From Rugalucina vietnamica (taxonomy: Eukaryota > Mollusca > Bivalvia > Lucinida > Lucinidae), in NCBI GenBank assembly GCA_964017185.1, contig OZ024869.1, positions 7,586,501 to 7,650,500 of the forward strand: a stretch of 64,000 nucleotides of DNA. Reading direction: 5' to 3'. Both the position numbers and the translations under genes were made by a program. Each line of letters begins with the position of its first letter. Positions within the stretch are counted from its first letter, which is position 1. Under the pieces are notes generated by a model. The model had not been told where the DNA came from, did not search any database, and was given only the letters and a program-made list of their open reading frames with translations. This document shows positions 12,580 to 24,516 of this stretch, piece by piece.

Positions 12580-12850
12580 ATGCATGGGTTCCCGCCCATT
12601 GGGGTCCAAAGAAATAGATGGGCTGCTTGTGCCTCCAGGCAAAGCTTGTACACTGCTGACTGACTATCTGATTACTGGTCAACTGCCCAGGAAAAGTTGT
12701 TACAAGTCATACAATTCACACATATACGCCTTTGTGGCTTTGTTGGATGGTTATATTTTAAGTTCGTGTTGGATGTCATGACATCAAATGCGCATCTGTT
12801 GATGCAATTAAGTTCAAATCCCAGTCAAAGTCATCAGACGGGACGATACT
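12580..12850 (+). mobile_element. SINE-like dispersed repeat, copy 2
   Basis: Same family as 5180-5510: CGCCCATTGGGGTCCAAAG, TGCCTCCAGGCAAAGCTTG, TGATTACTGGTCAACTGCCC, TTGGATGGTTATATTTTAAG. It lacks the usual GGGACGTTAAA-type tail and merges with unrelated sequence before the Naiad copy. Confidence 0.65.
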
Positions 12851-12878
12851 GTTAAATTTTTACTGGGACAGCAAAACG

Positions 12879-14006
12879 GTATAGTAAATTTTCCGTTTTT
12901 GGATGGTGACGTTCCTCGTCGTGCTTCTTATGGTGTATACATTTCGCAACTTATTAGGTTTGCTAGAGTCTGCAATCATGTTACAGACTTCAACGCTCGA
13001 AATAAATCTTTAACGGCCAAACTTCTCCAACAGGGCTATCGGTATCATAAACTTCGAAAAACCTTTTCTAAATTTTATCGTAGACACTATGAATTGATTT
13101 CCAAATATAATGTTGGGTTAAAGACGCTTTTAAGTGAGGGTCTTTCGGAACCAGAATTTTATGGTGACTTGGTTTACAAATTTAAGAAACTTATAGGAAG
13201 TAATGATTTTTCTTTTCAGTTTAGAAAAATCATAACACGTTACAGACGTATAGGTTATAACTTGAATGTTATGCGACAGTCTGCATGCTTAGTTTTTAAC
13301 CCAACCACGGTTGATAACTATGCTGCCTTCTTTAATTGCACGCCGGTGGGTCGGGCGTCAGACTCTATGATGGCCCCGACTTAAAGCTATTCATTTTAGT
13401 TGGTTGGGGCCGGAGCTTCTTGTCTGTTGCTTGGCCCACCGGGGTTCAACTGATGTTTTTCTTTAGCTCCGGAGTTAGTAAGTTATTTGGCGCCCAGGGA
13501 TCTCCATCGTCGGGCAGCTTACTGAATCTGTGAGTCCTGGTTTTTGATTCATCAGGATGTTTATCATGATTTATTTGTTTGTTCTTGATGATTCATTTAC
13601 TAGTTAGAGATTCACCACGAGGACCGAAGAACTAACTAAATGTTATGAACCACTGCAGAAGCTGAGGGTGAGGTTACGGCCGTGTAAAATCGATTTAAAC
13701 CCGCCAGTAACTTTGTGTTACTGATCGTTCCAAGTCGATACTTCTGTGGTGGTTCTTTTTGTTTTATGTCTTGGTGTTTAAAATATTTTTGTGCTGTTGG
13801 CGCCTTATGTATGTTTGCATATTTTTAGTTAAGTTAAGGTAACTGAGTGGCCACCTATTGGGAAAATAGCTGCTCATTCGGCTTACGAAATGTTTTCATG
13901 GTATAAGTACCTGATTGTTAGTTTGGTTTTTTCCCACCTTGGTTTTTTGAGTGGGAGTCTTTTTCTGATTGCGCCTTTTCCTGATCTTTGCCTACTTGTA
14001 CTTTTT
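12879..14006 (+). mobile_element. Naiad-type Penelope-like element copy B, 5' truncated
   Basis: Begins inside the RT-associated C-terminal region and runs to the element's 3' end. The open frame 12899-13384 covers GDVPRRASYGVYISQLIRFA through KYNVGLKTLLSEGLSEPEF to FNCTPVGRASDSMMAPT, then a stop. The 3' UTR follows with CCGCCAGTAACTTTGTGTTA and ends CTGATCTTTGCCTACTTGTA. It lacks the catalytic YLDD segment, so it is dead. It is the reference for the uninterrupted frame of copy F at 61.2 kb. Confidence 0.85.
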
Positions 14007-14021
14007 CACGATTTACCAAAA

Positions 14022-14228
14022 GGGAGCTCGGTGGCGTAGTGGTAGAGCGTCGGACTCCGAATCGAGAGGTCCTGCGTTCAATCCCACAGGCGTCACCGTG
14101 TTGTGTCCATGAGCAAGATACATTAACTCCCTACAGTACTGGTTAAACCCAGATAGCGTTGGCTCCGTCCCGACATAACTTAAAAATTGTTGACTGGGAC
14201 GTGAAGCCTTAATACAATACAAACAAAC
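14022..14228 (+). mobile_element. tRNA-derived SINE with 12-13 bp target duplication
   Basis: The head GGCGTAGTGGTAGAGCGTCG is an A-box region, and GCGTTCAATCCCAC serves as a weak B box. The tail GTTGACTGGGACGTGAAGCC is followed by an AATACAAACAAA run. The flanks CGATTTACCAAAA (14009-14021) and CGATTCACCAAAA (14229-14241) are a target-site duplication with one mismatch. It landed a few bases beyond the 3' end of Naiad copy B. Confidence 0.85.
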
Positions 14229-14959
14229 GATTCACCAAAAAACGGATCTAAATAAAAGTAAATAAACAACTCAAATGGCGAACATATGTACAACCTGTGG
14301 AAACGGTGCACCGGAGAAGCTGAGAATCGGCGGGGTATTACTGTAGAAATGTGAACCTTCGGGTCGGGTGACAGGGAGTCTTCGGGTTTTGCACTGAATA
14401 AAAGGAATATATCACAAAACTTTTAAGCGCCTCCTGTTTTAACAAACTTTAATGTATGTTAAAACTTTTACTGATGTGATTCACCTACACCGGCGGTGAC
14501 AATAAAAATGTAATCATACCAAACATTGTCTGTCCCCAGCTCGAATATGCAGCTCCTTTTTGGCATTCTATAATGACGCTGAGACAGAAATGGTGGAGAA
14601 AGTGTACGTGGTAAACAACATCCTGGTGGACCAGCAGGTGATGGAGAAACACCAATGACGTCGGCGATGGTGGCCTGGGGGCCGCAGGGTGAAGCCCTCA
14701 TTAAGGTATTTTACAAATTCCCCCGTGCATTGTCGATATCTGACCGCGGCACCCAACTTAACTTGAAATGATAGAAGTTGACTTCTTAAAAAAAAAATCC
14801 AATAGAAATGTCTGCTGCTAGTTGATAGTGGTGGTTCACTAGTAAAATAATCATTTTAGAGATTTCAGAGGAAACAAGAAATTGGCTGCAAGCAAGGCTT
14901 ACAGTATATGCTAGTTACATAGTATTTTATGGCGTCAAACTTCTTCATAGAGCTGCAAA

Positions 14960-15665
14960 TTATCCATTTTCTTAACAATGATTTTTTTTTTCAAGAAAAA
15001 TCTTCATGCACATCTTCAATATGTCTGAAAGATATCTGCAAAGTATTAAAGGGATATTCTGAAAACTCTAGGAGGAGTTGATTTGACAAAGTAGGCACTA
15101 TATCCCGTCATTCAATATGTGAAGTGAACGAAAATCGGCTAAGTTTAAAACACTGTAAAATTGTTCAAAATACATTGTATTTTTTCATCAAGAACAATCT
15201 TCACGCACATCTGCAATATGGCTGAAATATAACTGCAAAATATTAAAAGGATATACTGAAACTCTAGGAAGAGTTGATTTCACAAAGTAGACACTATATC
15301 CCATTATTCAATATGTTAAGTGTGCGCAAATCGGCTAAGAAAATTGTTCAAAATATTTTTTTCATCAAGAAAAATCTTCACGCTCATTTGCAACCTGGTT
15401 GAAAGCTAACTTCAAAGTATTAAAAAGGATACACTGAAAAGTCTATGAGAAGTTAACTTCACAAAGTAGAACCGATATGCCAAAGTTCAATATGTAAAGT
15501 GAACGAAAATTGACCAAGTTCAAAACGCTGTAAAATTATTGTTAAAAATATTTTTCCACCAAGAAAAATCTTCTTGCCCATCTTCAGTATGTCTGAAAGA
15601 TAACTGCAAAGTATTAAGAACAGATATACTTAAAACTAGGCGGAGATTTCACAAAGTATGCACTG
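14960..15665. repeat. degenerate tandem repeat, period about 180-195 bp
   Basis: Four units each start near TCAAGAAAAATCTTCA (14992, 15187, 15365, 15558). They share GCAAAGTATTAAA, GAGTTGATTT, CACAAAGTAG and TTCAATATGT. Units differ by many substitutions, so the array is old. The 14250-14959 interval to its left holds only a possible LINE scrap near 14530. Confidence 0.8.
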
Positions 15666-15711
15666 TTAGTACAATAGCAAACATCTAACCTTAAGAATTA
15701 CAAAGTGGCAT

Positions 15712-15956
15712 AACCATTACGAAAACTTGCCCGTACAATAAACAGAGATTTCTGAGCTTTAAAAATTGAAAACTTTCAGCTGAAAAAATTTATTTATTTA
15801 TTTTCTTTTTGCTCAAAACATAGATTGTGGGTACACGTTAGAACCGCGTTGGAGCAAAAATAAGAAAAAATAGGTATACCCCTGCATACCTCAGTTTTGC
15901 TTCATAAAAGTGGGGTTTGAGGGGGTATTCATTTCACGCACATGTATTTCTAATGT
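15712..15956 (-). mobile_element. MITE family B copy 2 (reverse)
   Basis: Starts CATTACGAAAACTTGCCC and ends near CACATGTATTTCTAATG. It contains AAACATAGATTGTGGGTACA and GTTAGAACCGC, but has lost the second hairpin arm. The GTATACCCCTGCATACC and AAAGTGGGGTTTGAGGGG blocks are typical of the family. Confidence 0.75.
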
Positions 15957-16494
15957 CTTGCAATATTGATCCTTCAGTCAGCCCCTATTTGCCTACCAAA
16001 CATGTATTGTCTGATGGTTATGGTGTGGTACCAGTTTGAACAAAATTGGACTAAAGGTACTCAAGACAGAAACCTTCAAATGCTGAAGAAATCACAGAAT
16101 AGCGGACAGACTGAAAACAGTATACCCCCTTAATCTTCGTTCTGCGGGGGTATAAAGATCTTTTAAAATCAGGTCGGATGTAAGGGACCTTAGATATTGG
16201 ATATACTTAAAGCTGACTTGGTAAGGGTTCGGCTAAGGTGAGCTAAAATATGAATATGCATATATGAAGTGGTGGTGAATAAGCATGATAAGCGCGATTC
16301 TGACTATAGACCCTCTTCAGCGCTTTTGATGCTAAATGACAGTTTAATTGTAGAGGTCGGTCAGGGGCCAAGATTACATTTGTGGAAAATGATGGAATCC
16401 AAACCTAGATATTCTCAAGGTTGGTGTGTATAACAAGATTTGGTTGGATTCTGTCGATTTATTCTGAAGAAATTGAGCGGAAACAAAATTCTTC

Positions 16495-16765
16495 ATTACG
16501 ATTTGCCCATACAATGTACAGAGATTTTTTTAGCTTTCGAAATTGAACAGTTTGTGGAAAAAATGTGATACTTTTAACATTTTTGCTCAAAACATTGATT
16601 GTGGGTACACGTTAGAACCGCTTCGGCGAAGCGGTTCTAACGAGTACCCACAATCTATGTTTGGGTCAAAAATAAGAATAATAAGTATATCCCTGTAGAC
16701 CCCAGTTTTACTTTATAAAAGTGGGGTTCATGGGGGTATACTTTTCATGTACATGTTTTCCTGAT
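16495..16765 (-). mobile_element. MITE family B copy 3 (reverse) with intact hairpin
   Basis: Starts CATTACGATTTGCCCATAC and ends TGTACATGTTTTCCTGATG. The central hairpin at about 16605-16655 pairs GTTAGAACCGCTTCG with CGAAGCGGTTCTAAC, extending into GGGTAC and GTACCC. No protein is encoded. Confidence 0.8.
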
Positions 16766-16889
16766 GTTTGTCAATCAAGGGACGTTACTCCGTTACAAAT
16801 TAACAAAAAAAATCTGACATCAATCAAGGGCCATAACTCTGGCACAAATTGGCGAAAAATGATCTGTTACAATCCCAGGCTGGATCCTG

Positions 16890-17115
16890 TCAATGTTGAT
16901 GAGGCCCTCAGGGGGAAAGGGGTATTTGCTCCCTGCTCCCTGAAAGAAAAATGACCTTTCTCCTCAGCTCCCTAAAATGTTTTTCCTCAGCCCTCTGCTC
17001 CCTGCTCCCTAAAACCCCCAAAAGTTATGCTTTCTCCCCAAATCCCTGAAAATAAATGACCCTTCTCCCCAAATCTCTGAAAATAAATAGCCTTTCTACC
17101 TGAATCCCCAAAACC
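16890..17115. repeat. low-complexity CTCCCTGAAA-like tract
   Basis: Imperfect repeats of CTCCCTAAAA and CCCTGAAAATAAATGACC, with a decayed period of about 28-36 bp. The surrounding 16766-17389 shows recurring ATCAAGGGC.ATAACTCTG wording, but no gene. Confidence 0.55.
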
Positions 17116-17389
17116 CCTAGGAGGGCTTCGTTGATGTGCATATAAAATTAATTTGGTCAAATCTTGTCAATTCATTCTCAAGATATTGAGAGGAAACGAA
17201 ATTCAGACCTCAATCAAGGGCATAACTCTGTTGCTAATTTGCCAAAAATGACGGGCAACAATCCAAAGCTAGATTAGGTAAATATTGATTTACCTTATTT
17301 ACAAAATTTGATGGAATTTTGTCAAAACATTCTCAAGATACTGAGCAGAAATGAAATTCTAACGCCAATCAATTCTGTTACAAGTTTGC

Positions 17390-17762
17390 GCCTTCTTGGC
17401 CTATAGGTTAAGCTACTGTGTTTGTAAACCAGGGGTCGTGGGTACGTTAGATCAAAGGCTTCTCCTAGAAGCCTCTGTGGCGCAGTGGTTAAGCCACTTG
17501 CCTTGTAAACCAGGGGTCGCAGGTTCGATCCCGGGCTTCTCCAGTCCTTCGGATTTGTACTATAATCCGAGGTCCCGTCTCCATATGACCTTAGCTGTTG
17601 GTGGGACGTTAAACCTCAATCAATCAATCAATCAATCAATCAAAGGCTTCTCAAGCCTTTTGAATGGTGGAGACTAAACCGACGTTCCTTCTCCATATTA
17701 CCATAGCTGTTGAGTGTGAAGTAAAATTTGAGTCTGAAGTAAAATATCAAATCAACCAACCA
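17390..17762 (+). mobile_element. older SINE split by a younger SINE
   Basis: The left piece 17390-17464 (AGGTTAAGCTACTG, AACCAGGGGTCGTGGGTACG) and the right piece 17653-17762 (GACGTTCCTTCTCCATATTA, AGCTGTTGAGTGTGAAGTAA) are the head and tail of one decayed tRNA-like SINE. They are separated by the insertion at 17465-17639. Confidence 0.7.
17465..17639 (+). mobile_element. young tRNA-derived SINE with 13-bp target duplication
   Basis: The A-box region TGGCGCAGTGGTTAAGCC and the perfect B box GGTTCGATCCC are followed by a TTAGCTGTTGGTGGGACGTT tail and an (AATC)n run. Both sides carry TCAAAGGCTTCTC (17452-17464 and 17640-17652), a perfect 13-bp duplication that fixes the borders. Confidence 0.9.
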
Positions 17763-17791
17763 ATTAGCTTGGGGTTAGCCTGGGTCCAGTC

Positions 17792-18160
<369 letters not shown>

Positions 18161-18799
18161 AACCATCTGAATCACGTTCCTCTAAGTCTGGTATCTTCTT
18201 TCTTCTTCTTTGGTCTGTGTTAAGTAACTATTGTTAGACCAATGAACACAATAAAATCCATGCAAGTTAAAACTTGTGACACACCTACATGTACAAAGTT
18301 CGTTATTTTGTCCCTGAGCGTTTGGCGGCAACAGAGCAGGCGAACCGATGGAAACTGTCTTTCTCCCGGCACTTAAGGTTACAATAGAGAGTAACCTTAC
18401 AGTTATCACAGGATATATGTTCTGTGCCTAAAGTAGCACGACAGTCCAGAACACTGCGTCAAAGATGCAGGAACGAGGCTGACAATGGATGACATGTTTT
18501 TCGTTCACCGAAATTTTTTGCTGAAAAACAATGCGCGAGCTGGATATACCGCTTTCCTCTGTGATTCCAAAAGCTCTTCTCGAGTGCATCAACGTTCTTG
18601 ACAGGGAAGACCCGAAGGCTTCTTGATGACTTACCAGAAACTCGAAGGGATTCTCACTTTCGATCAGTACGTTTGCCGCCAAAAATGTCACGCCATTGAA
18701 GGACGGTCAGGCTGCTTTTGGACGTCAGCAGGGAAGTCACACGGATACCACCGATGACTCGATCCCCACTGAAAAAACCCAAAGAGAAGAATTTTTTTT

Positions 18800-19216
18800 C
18801 CCCAGACTATTAGAGATTTGAATGAACTCCCTGATTCTCTGATCTCCTCTGCTGAATTGTCAGATGATTGTGTGTCTAAATTTACTTCTCTTGTGAGAGC
18901 TCGGGACTAATCCCCTCCGGTCAAGTCCCATCCCCTCCCCCACTGGTGTGGTATTGTCAGTTTGACGTTTGACGTTTCACCAGTAAACTATTCTGATTCT
19001 GATTCACACAAAACTGTAAAGCTGCACTTCAAGTTTGTGTGTCTAAATTTACTTTGTGTGTCTAAATTTACTTTGTGTGTCTAAATTTACTTTGTGTGTC
19101 TAAATTTACTTCTCTTGTGAGAGCTCGGGACTAATCCCCTCCGGTCAAGCCCCATCCCCCTGGTGTGGTATTGTCAGTTTGACGTTTCATCAGTAAACTA
19201 TTCTGATTCTGATTCT
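18800..19216 (+). mobile_element. LINE 3' end, 5' truncated, with internal tandem duplication
   Basis: 18800-19008 corresponds to the last codons and 3' UTR of the LINE at 34-36.9 kb: CCTGATTCTCTGATCTCCTC, then GAGAGCTCGGGACTAA, then CACCAGTAAACTATTCTG and (GATTCT)n. A second copy of the tail follows at 19095-19216. Between them, 19031-19108 holds four copies of the 19-mer TTTGTGTGTCTAAATTTAC. The preceding 18182-18780 has no supported gene. Confidence 0.8.
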
Positions 19217-19763
19217 TAGTGAAAAACTTTTATTCTTATTTTACCGGTTATCCGGGTGCGCCGAGAGTCAGCGGCGGAGCTCTACGATACAAAAGAACAT
19301 GCGTCCCGTGCCGGTAATTACCGGCGAGTAGTATTATATTTCGGTATTTCGTATCACCACTGTTAAAAATGTCAGCCTCCATGAGACTGAGTAGTGAGTT
19401 ACATTCAAAAATGCTTCATCATCCTGTTTTAGAGTGAAAAGAAGTACAACATACAAAGTAATTCTATTGTAACAATCTAATTCTTTAAATTGAATTTCAT
19501 TTACATGAGCACTTTTGCTAAACCTGTCTCGAAATTGAAATTAATTATAATGTCATATGTTTTCGCGACTTCTAACATCGTTTTTTGGTGACACATAAAA
19601 GAACATTATTTCCCAAGGAAAATCAGCGAATTTGGAGCCGAGTTTAGTCCATAGCTAGAGCCAGAGGGAGAAAGTTAAGCACTTGTCCAGTCCCCGATTT
19701 TGAGTGACAATCCTCAATCAAATTGTCTGGACAAATGTAAATGCTGGCATGGTCATCTAGCTT
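19217..19763. other. unassigned interval
   Basis: I recognise no gene or repeat here. There are no long open frames. Confidence 0.45.
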
Positions 19764-20778
19764 TAGAGCGATGTGGGGTATTATCGACACCTTAAGCCTT
19801 ATTTTGATTTCAAATAGTCCCTTTTGTAAATATCATACTGAATTGACCTGTTTTAGTTGGCACAACTATCTGTTTCGCTAATTAGAAGTAGATCTTTTGA
19901 TTATTGTTTAAATTTTGAAATTGACCCTTTGATCATGTCATGTACCGTATGTGAGCAGTTATCAACACCCGCAGGTAGTTATCAACACCCCTGTTATCCC
20001 TAAATCCTGATGTTGAAAATAATATTTTACTTAAGCAGCATTCTTAAATGCATGTTCTGCTCATATAGAATAGACAATGAATAAATAATTTTCCTGAAAT
20101 TCAGATATAAAATCTCAAAATTTCTGTTTTCACACATTCAATGACAAAATCTGCAATATTATGAAATCATAGCTGAAAAAAATAGGGAATTTTAGGGAAA
20201 AATACCCCCAAAATATGAAAAATTCTAAGTTAGCAAAAATATTTAGATTGTGTACATAAAAATGATTTGTTTGCTTTCATATGAAAATTTAACTTAAAAA
20301 CAAACCATTTTCCTGACAGATTTGTTTATCAAATCACATTTTAGAGAAATTTAATTTAGGGGTGTTGATAACTACCCACGTGGTACATTCACGTAGGTAG
20401 TTATCGACATCCTGGAGGTCAAAATAGCATGTATGACTAAGAATAGTTTAACCAGGTCTGCTTTAAGTATTGTCTATGATGATTCATTTTATGAATAAAA
20501 TCCGCATGAAAATCTTTTATTAAGTGAAAATAACCATATGACTGAGTTATCTTCCCTTACAACAGTGCATAATAGACTGCAATTTTCACAAGTAAATCTC
20601 AAAATGTCAAATTTTTCTCCAACTACCTAACTTTCCAGGATTTTTTGCACTAATTCATAATTATGTGTGAAATTACAATACTGCAATACACTATTTTCAT
20701 AAGAACATCATGAAATGGAAAGGATAACAAGGGGGTGTCGATAACTACTGGGTGTCGATAATACCTCACATTGCTCTA
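19764..20778. mobile_element. TIR element of about 1.0 kb with iterated GGTGTYGATAACTACC motif
   Basis: The ends are inverted copies: TAGAGCGATGTGGGGTATTA and TAGAGCAATGTGAGGTATTA (right end read in reverse), each followed by TCGACACC. TA lies at both outer edges. The word GGTGTYGATAACTACC or its reverse occurs about seven times (near 19773, 19957, 19974, 20362, 20396, 20734, 20750), in both orientations and clustered at the ends and middle. No transposase frame is present, so the element is non-autonomous. Confidence 0.75.
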
Positions 20779-20859
20779 GTAGTAATTGACTATAAAAAAA
20801 AATAAAAAAAATCAAATCTTGAAAATAAAGTCCCTATTTACAGATTTAGGAGCTTATAG

Positions 20860-22560
20860 GATGTCCATGATCTAGCGTCCGTCCGTCCACAGTTTCAAAG
20901 ATCTTCTCCTCTGAAACTGCTCGGCCAATCAAAGCCAAATGTTATATGACGCATATATAGTAAGGGGGGACCAATTTGTATATAAATAATCCAGGTAACA
21001 TGACAGAGATGGCCGCCAGGCCCATATATGGTAAAAACATTTAAGATGACCTTGACCTATTTTACGGCAAGGTCAACATGAGCCGCCAATGCATTTGAAT
21101 GGGGAAAACTTTTAAAATGTCATTTAAAGTGAATGTCTTGCAGGAAATGGGCAGTAGGACTGAATATCAATGATTCTGAAAAAAATTGCCCCCAGGGGCT
21201 CATATGCCCCCAGCCTGAGGCAATATGTGTTTATAGGAAGCGAGATAGCCGAGTGGTTAGCGCACTGGTTTCTTGTGCTAGAGGTCCCGGGTTCGATCCC
21301 CGCCGGCGGCGAGGAAAATTTGTTGGTCCGAACTTGCTTCCCTTCGTGTCATTTGCAGGAATGACATGATACAGAGCGCCGTCCTTAGGATCGGGACGTT
21401 AACTGGAGGCCCCCTGTGCAGGGACAGTCATCCCCTGTGCAGGTTAAAGATCCCTACACAGGTTCTATCCTCATGCATGTAGGCTCATCCTGCAAACACA
21501 CCGGAGTGTACAATGTACACCTCCCAAGAATAATCAGAAATTGATTGATGGGAGTAACAGGAAAACGAAAAAAACGAAATTGATATCTCCACAATATTCA
21601 AGCATCTTCTCCTCTGAAACCACTTGGCTAATCAAAGCCAAATTTTATCTGAAGCATCTATAGGATGGGGTAACCAAGGTATATGTAAATAATCAAGGTC
21701 ATATGACCAAGATGGCCGCCATGCACATAATATGGTAAAAACCCTTTGAAAATCTTCTCCGGAACCGGTGGACCGATTTCAACAAAACTTGGCGTGAAGT
21801 ATTGATGACTCAAGTACTACAATGTATATATAAATCATGACCCTGGATGACCTTGACCTATTTTATCGCAAGGTCAACATATGTCTCCAATGCATTTGAA
21901 TGGGGAAAACTTTTAAAATGTCATTTAAAGTGAATGTCTTGCAGGAAATGCTCAGTAGGACAGAATTTTAATGATTCTGAAAAAAATTGGTCCCCAGGAG
22001 CTCATATGCCCCCACCCCGTTGCAGTATACATGTATGTTTCCATAATATTCAAACATCTCCTCCGAAACCATTTGGCCAATCAAAGCCAAATTTTATGTG
22101 AAGCATCAATAGGATAGGGTAACCAATGTATACATAAATAATCCAGGTCATATGACCAAGATGGCCGCCATGCCCATATATAGTAAAAACCCTTCAAAAA
22201 TCTTCTTCTCCGGAACCAATGGACCGATTTCAAAGAAACTTGGCATAAAGCATTGATGGCTATAGTATTACAGTGTGTATATAAATCATGACCCTGTGAT
22301 GACCTTGACCTATTTTATGACAAGGTCAACATAGGTTGTCTATGCCTTTGAATGGGGAAAACTGTTAAAATGTCTTTGGTTTTGAAATTGAGATATAGCA
22401 TCAGGGACTTACATATCGCATGCCCGGGAACCAAAGCTAGTTCTGAAAAAAGAAAATGACCCAAGGGCTTCATCTGCCCCTGCACTGGGGCTAAATACCA
22501 TACTATTCAAACATGTTTATTGGTATAATGTAGCAGATCTCAGGTGAGTGTTTACAGGAC
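20860..22560. repeat. dispersed repeat, CAAGATGGCCGCC type, three to four tandem units
   Basis: Units of about 400 bp carry TCTTCTCCTCTGAAACC, AATCAAAGCCAAATTTTAT, GGTCATATGACCAAGATGGC, ACCGATTTCAA.AAACTTGGC and GACCTTGACCTATTTTA. The right end has CAGGTGAG followed by the small hairpin AGGACCATTGGTCCT (about 22556-22570). That terminal structure recalls rolling-circle elements, but I cannot assign the family. Confidence 0.75.
21235..21585 (+). mobile_element. tRNA-derived SINE nested in the dispersed repeat
   Basis: The A-box region GATAGCCGAGTGGTTAGCGC (Ser/Leu-tRNA-like) and the B box GGTTCGATCCC are followed by a body with GATCGGGACGTTAACTGGAG and CCCTGTGCAGG repeated. It ends with AACGAAAAAAACGAAA. 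It interrupts the host repeat between GCAATATGTGT and ATATTCAAGCATC, whose continuity is seen in the neighbouring unit at about 22040. Confidence 0.8.
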
Positions 22561-22644
22561 CATTGGTCCTCTGGTTTGAAGTTGGACCTATGAAATCTCA
22601 TGTTTCCAATTCATCAAAATGTTGTGATGTCACAGCCTGGGTTG

Positions 22645-23158
22645 TGTGAGGCAATAGCCTCCCTTGGTAGAATATGTTGGTGCAACGTAATTGGCGACAT
22701 TTTGAGTGCTTGTAATATGCAAATTAGAAACTCGAAATTTTGTGAATCAAGTAAGTGTTGACTTTATAGCACAGTAAACCACCCTTGGTGGATGAGCTTG
22801 CTTTTCCACTGACAGGGTTTGCTGTGGCTTGTCTCGGCTGCATGTTACATTTGGTGGCAGCGATGGGATAATGACAACTGCCAGAACGGAGTTGCCTTAC
22901 CCATGCAGTTCCCAGGCCAATACTCGGGACGAGTCTTCTTGGAGGGGTAAGTAATGTGACGGGATAGCCTCCCTTGGTAGAATACATTGGTGCAGTGTAT
23001 TAGTGGCATCTTGAGTGCTTGTAATATGCAAATTAGAAACTCGAAACTTTGTGAATCGAGTAAGTGTTGACTATATAGTGCAATAAACCACCCTTGGTGG
23101 ATGAGCATGCTTTTACACCGACGGGGTTCGCTGTGGCTTGTCTCGGCTGCATCTTACA
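22645..23158 (+). mobile_element. old TRIM-like miniature LTR element
   Basis: Direct repeats at 22645-22849 and 22955-23158 (about 205 bp each, roughly 85-90% alike) both begin TGTGA and end TTACA. Immediately after the first comes TTTGGTGGCAGCGATGGGAT, a primer-binding-site-like sequence whose TGG would pair with a tRNA CCA end. Just before the second is a purine-rich GGAGGGGTAAG. The internal part is 105 bp with no coding. The second repeat carries ACTATATAG and AATAAA. I find no target duplication, and the divergence implies age. Confidence 0.75.
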
Positions 23159-23367
23159 CTAATGAAAACAATCTAAACAATATGACATCTTGGTTAATAT
23201 GGACCACTTATTTGCATTGTTGTCAATGTTGTGTAATGAAAAACTATGAAAAAAGGGGATATAATTGTTCCTTTTCTCTCTTTTTTCTTTATATCTAAAA
23301 TCATTTCATAGAAAAGTGTAATTCACTGTACTATGGAATTTCTTTTACTAAAATATTTTATATACCT

Positions 23368-24483
23368 ATATCCTTTCCACTACCAGAGCGTATTTATGCG
23401 TAATTGCTGACAAACACTTTTTGATCGACCCTCACAGCATTGTTAAAGCTAGCATGTTCGATCTTTTTATATTTTTCAATTGCCCAGTAAGTAGGCTTTA
23501 AGCGATAAAGCTTAATTGCACAGTACATCAAACAAGCGAGTAAGAGGTCTAGAAAGTTGGGAAAAAACGTGATTTTTCTGTGTTAAAAAGGTCGAGTTTA
23601 CCCTGTTATCTTTGAATCGCCACCACGCTCAAACCAAACAAGTGCGACCAAACTGCTAGGGTTGAAAAAAGACACAAGAAAAGAGAGAAAAAAGAGAGAT
23701 AGTAAGAGAGGAGAAAGGAGGAAAAAATCGGGAATCAAATCGCAAAAAAAAAAAAAAAAAAAAAAAAGAAGTCCGTGCGCATCGATTTTTCCACGGTGAC
23801 CCCTGCGCCGTGACCTTTCAGTAGCAAAACCAAAACAGCTTACACTATGTTAAAGAGCGGTCTTTCTACTTTTAATACAGGCATAAGGCGTGTTTCTAAG
23901 TCTCACAGAAATGGTTTTATGGACGATTTACCAACCCTACCCCCTATTTATGAGCATTTTGTAAAATGCCTGGTGCTCCTAAGGATATGGTGAAAACGTA
24001 AAATTTGCCTCTATCGTCCAGATTTTGGCCTTAAACTGACCAAACAGCATACAAAACGAGAAAATGTCGCTTAAAACTAGGATTTGTACCCGTTTTAGAA
24101 CTTTTACATATCCTTTCCACTACCAGAGCGTATTTATGCGTAATTGCTGACAAACACTTTTTGATCGACCCTCACAGCATTGTTAAAGCTAGCATGTTCG
24201 ATCTTTTTATATTTTTCAATTGCCCAGTAAGTAGGCTTTAAGCGATATAAAGCTTAATTGCACAGTACATCAAACAAGCGAGTAAGAGGTCCAGAAAGTT
24301 GGGAAAAAACGTGATTTTTCTGTGTTAAAAAGGTCGAGTTTACCCTGTTATCTTTGAATCGCCACCACGCTCAAACCAAACAAGTGCGACCAAACTGCTA
24401 GGGTTGAAAAAAGACACAAGAAAAGAGAGAAAAAAGAGAGATAGTAAGAGAGGAGAAAGGAGGAAAAAATCGGGAATCAAATC

Positions 24484-24516
<33 letters not shown>

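Noticed and set aside
13381..13800. SECIS element in the Naiad 3' UTR
   Set aside because: I looked for ATGA...AA...TGAT with correct stem spacing and found no convincing arrangement. A structure search is needed.
14468..14760. Open frames and the phrase PQLEYAAPFWHS on the + strand, like a LINE RT C-terminus
   Set aside because: Only about twelve residues match the LINE pattern and the surrounding frame is broken. Too short to annotate.
18428..18691. 87-codon reverse frame
   Set aside because: No domain, signal peptide or splice sites, and the opposite strand is equally plausible by composition.
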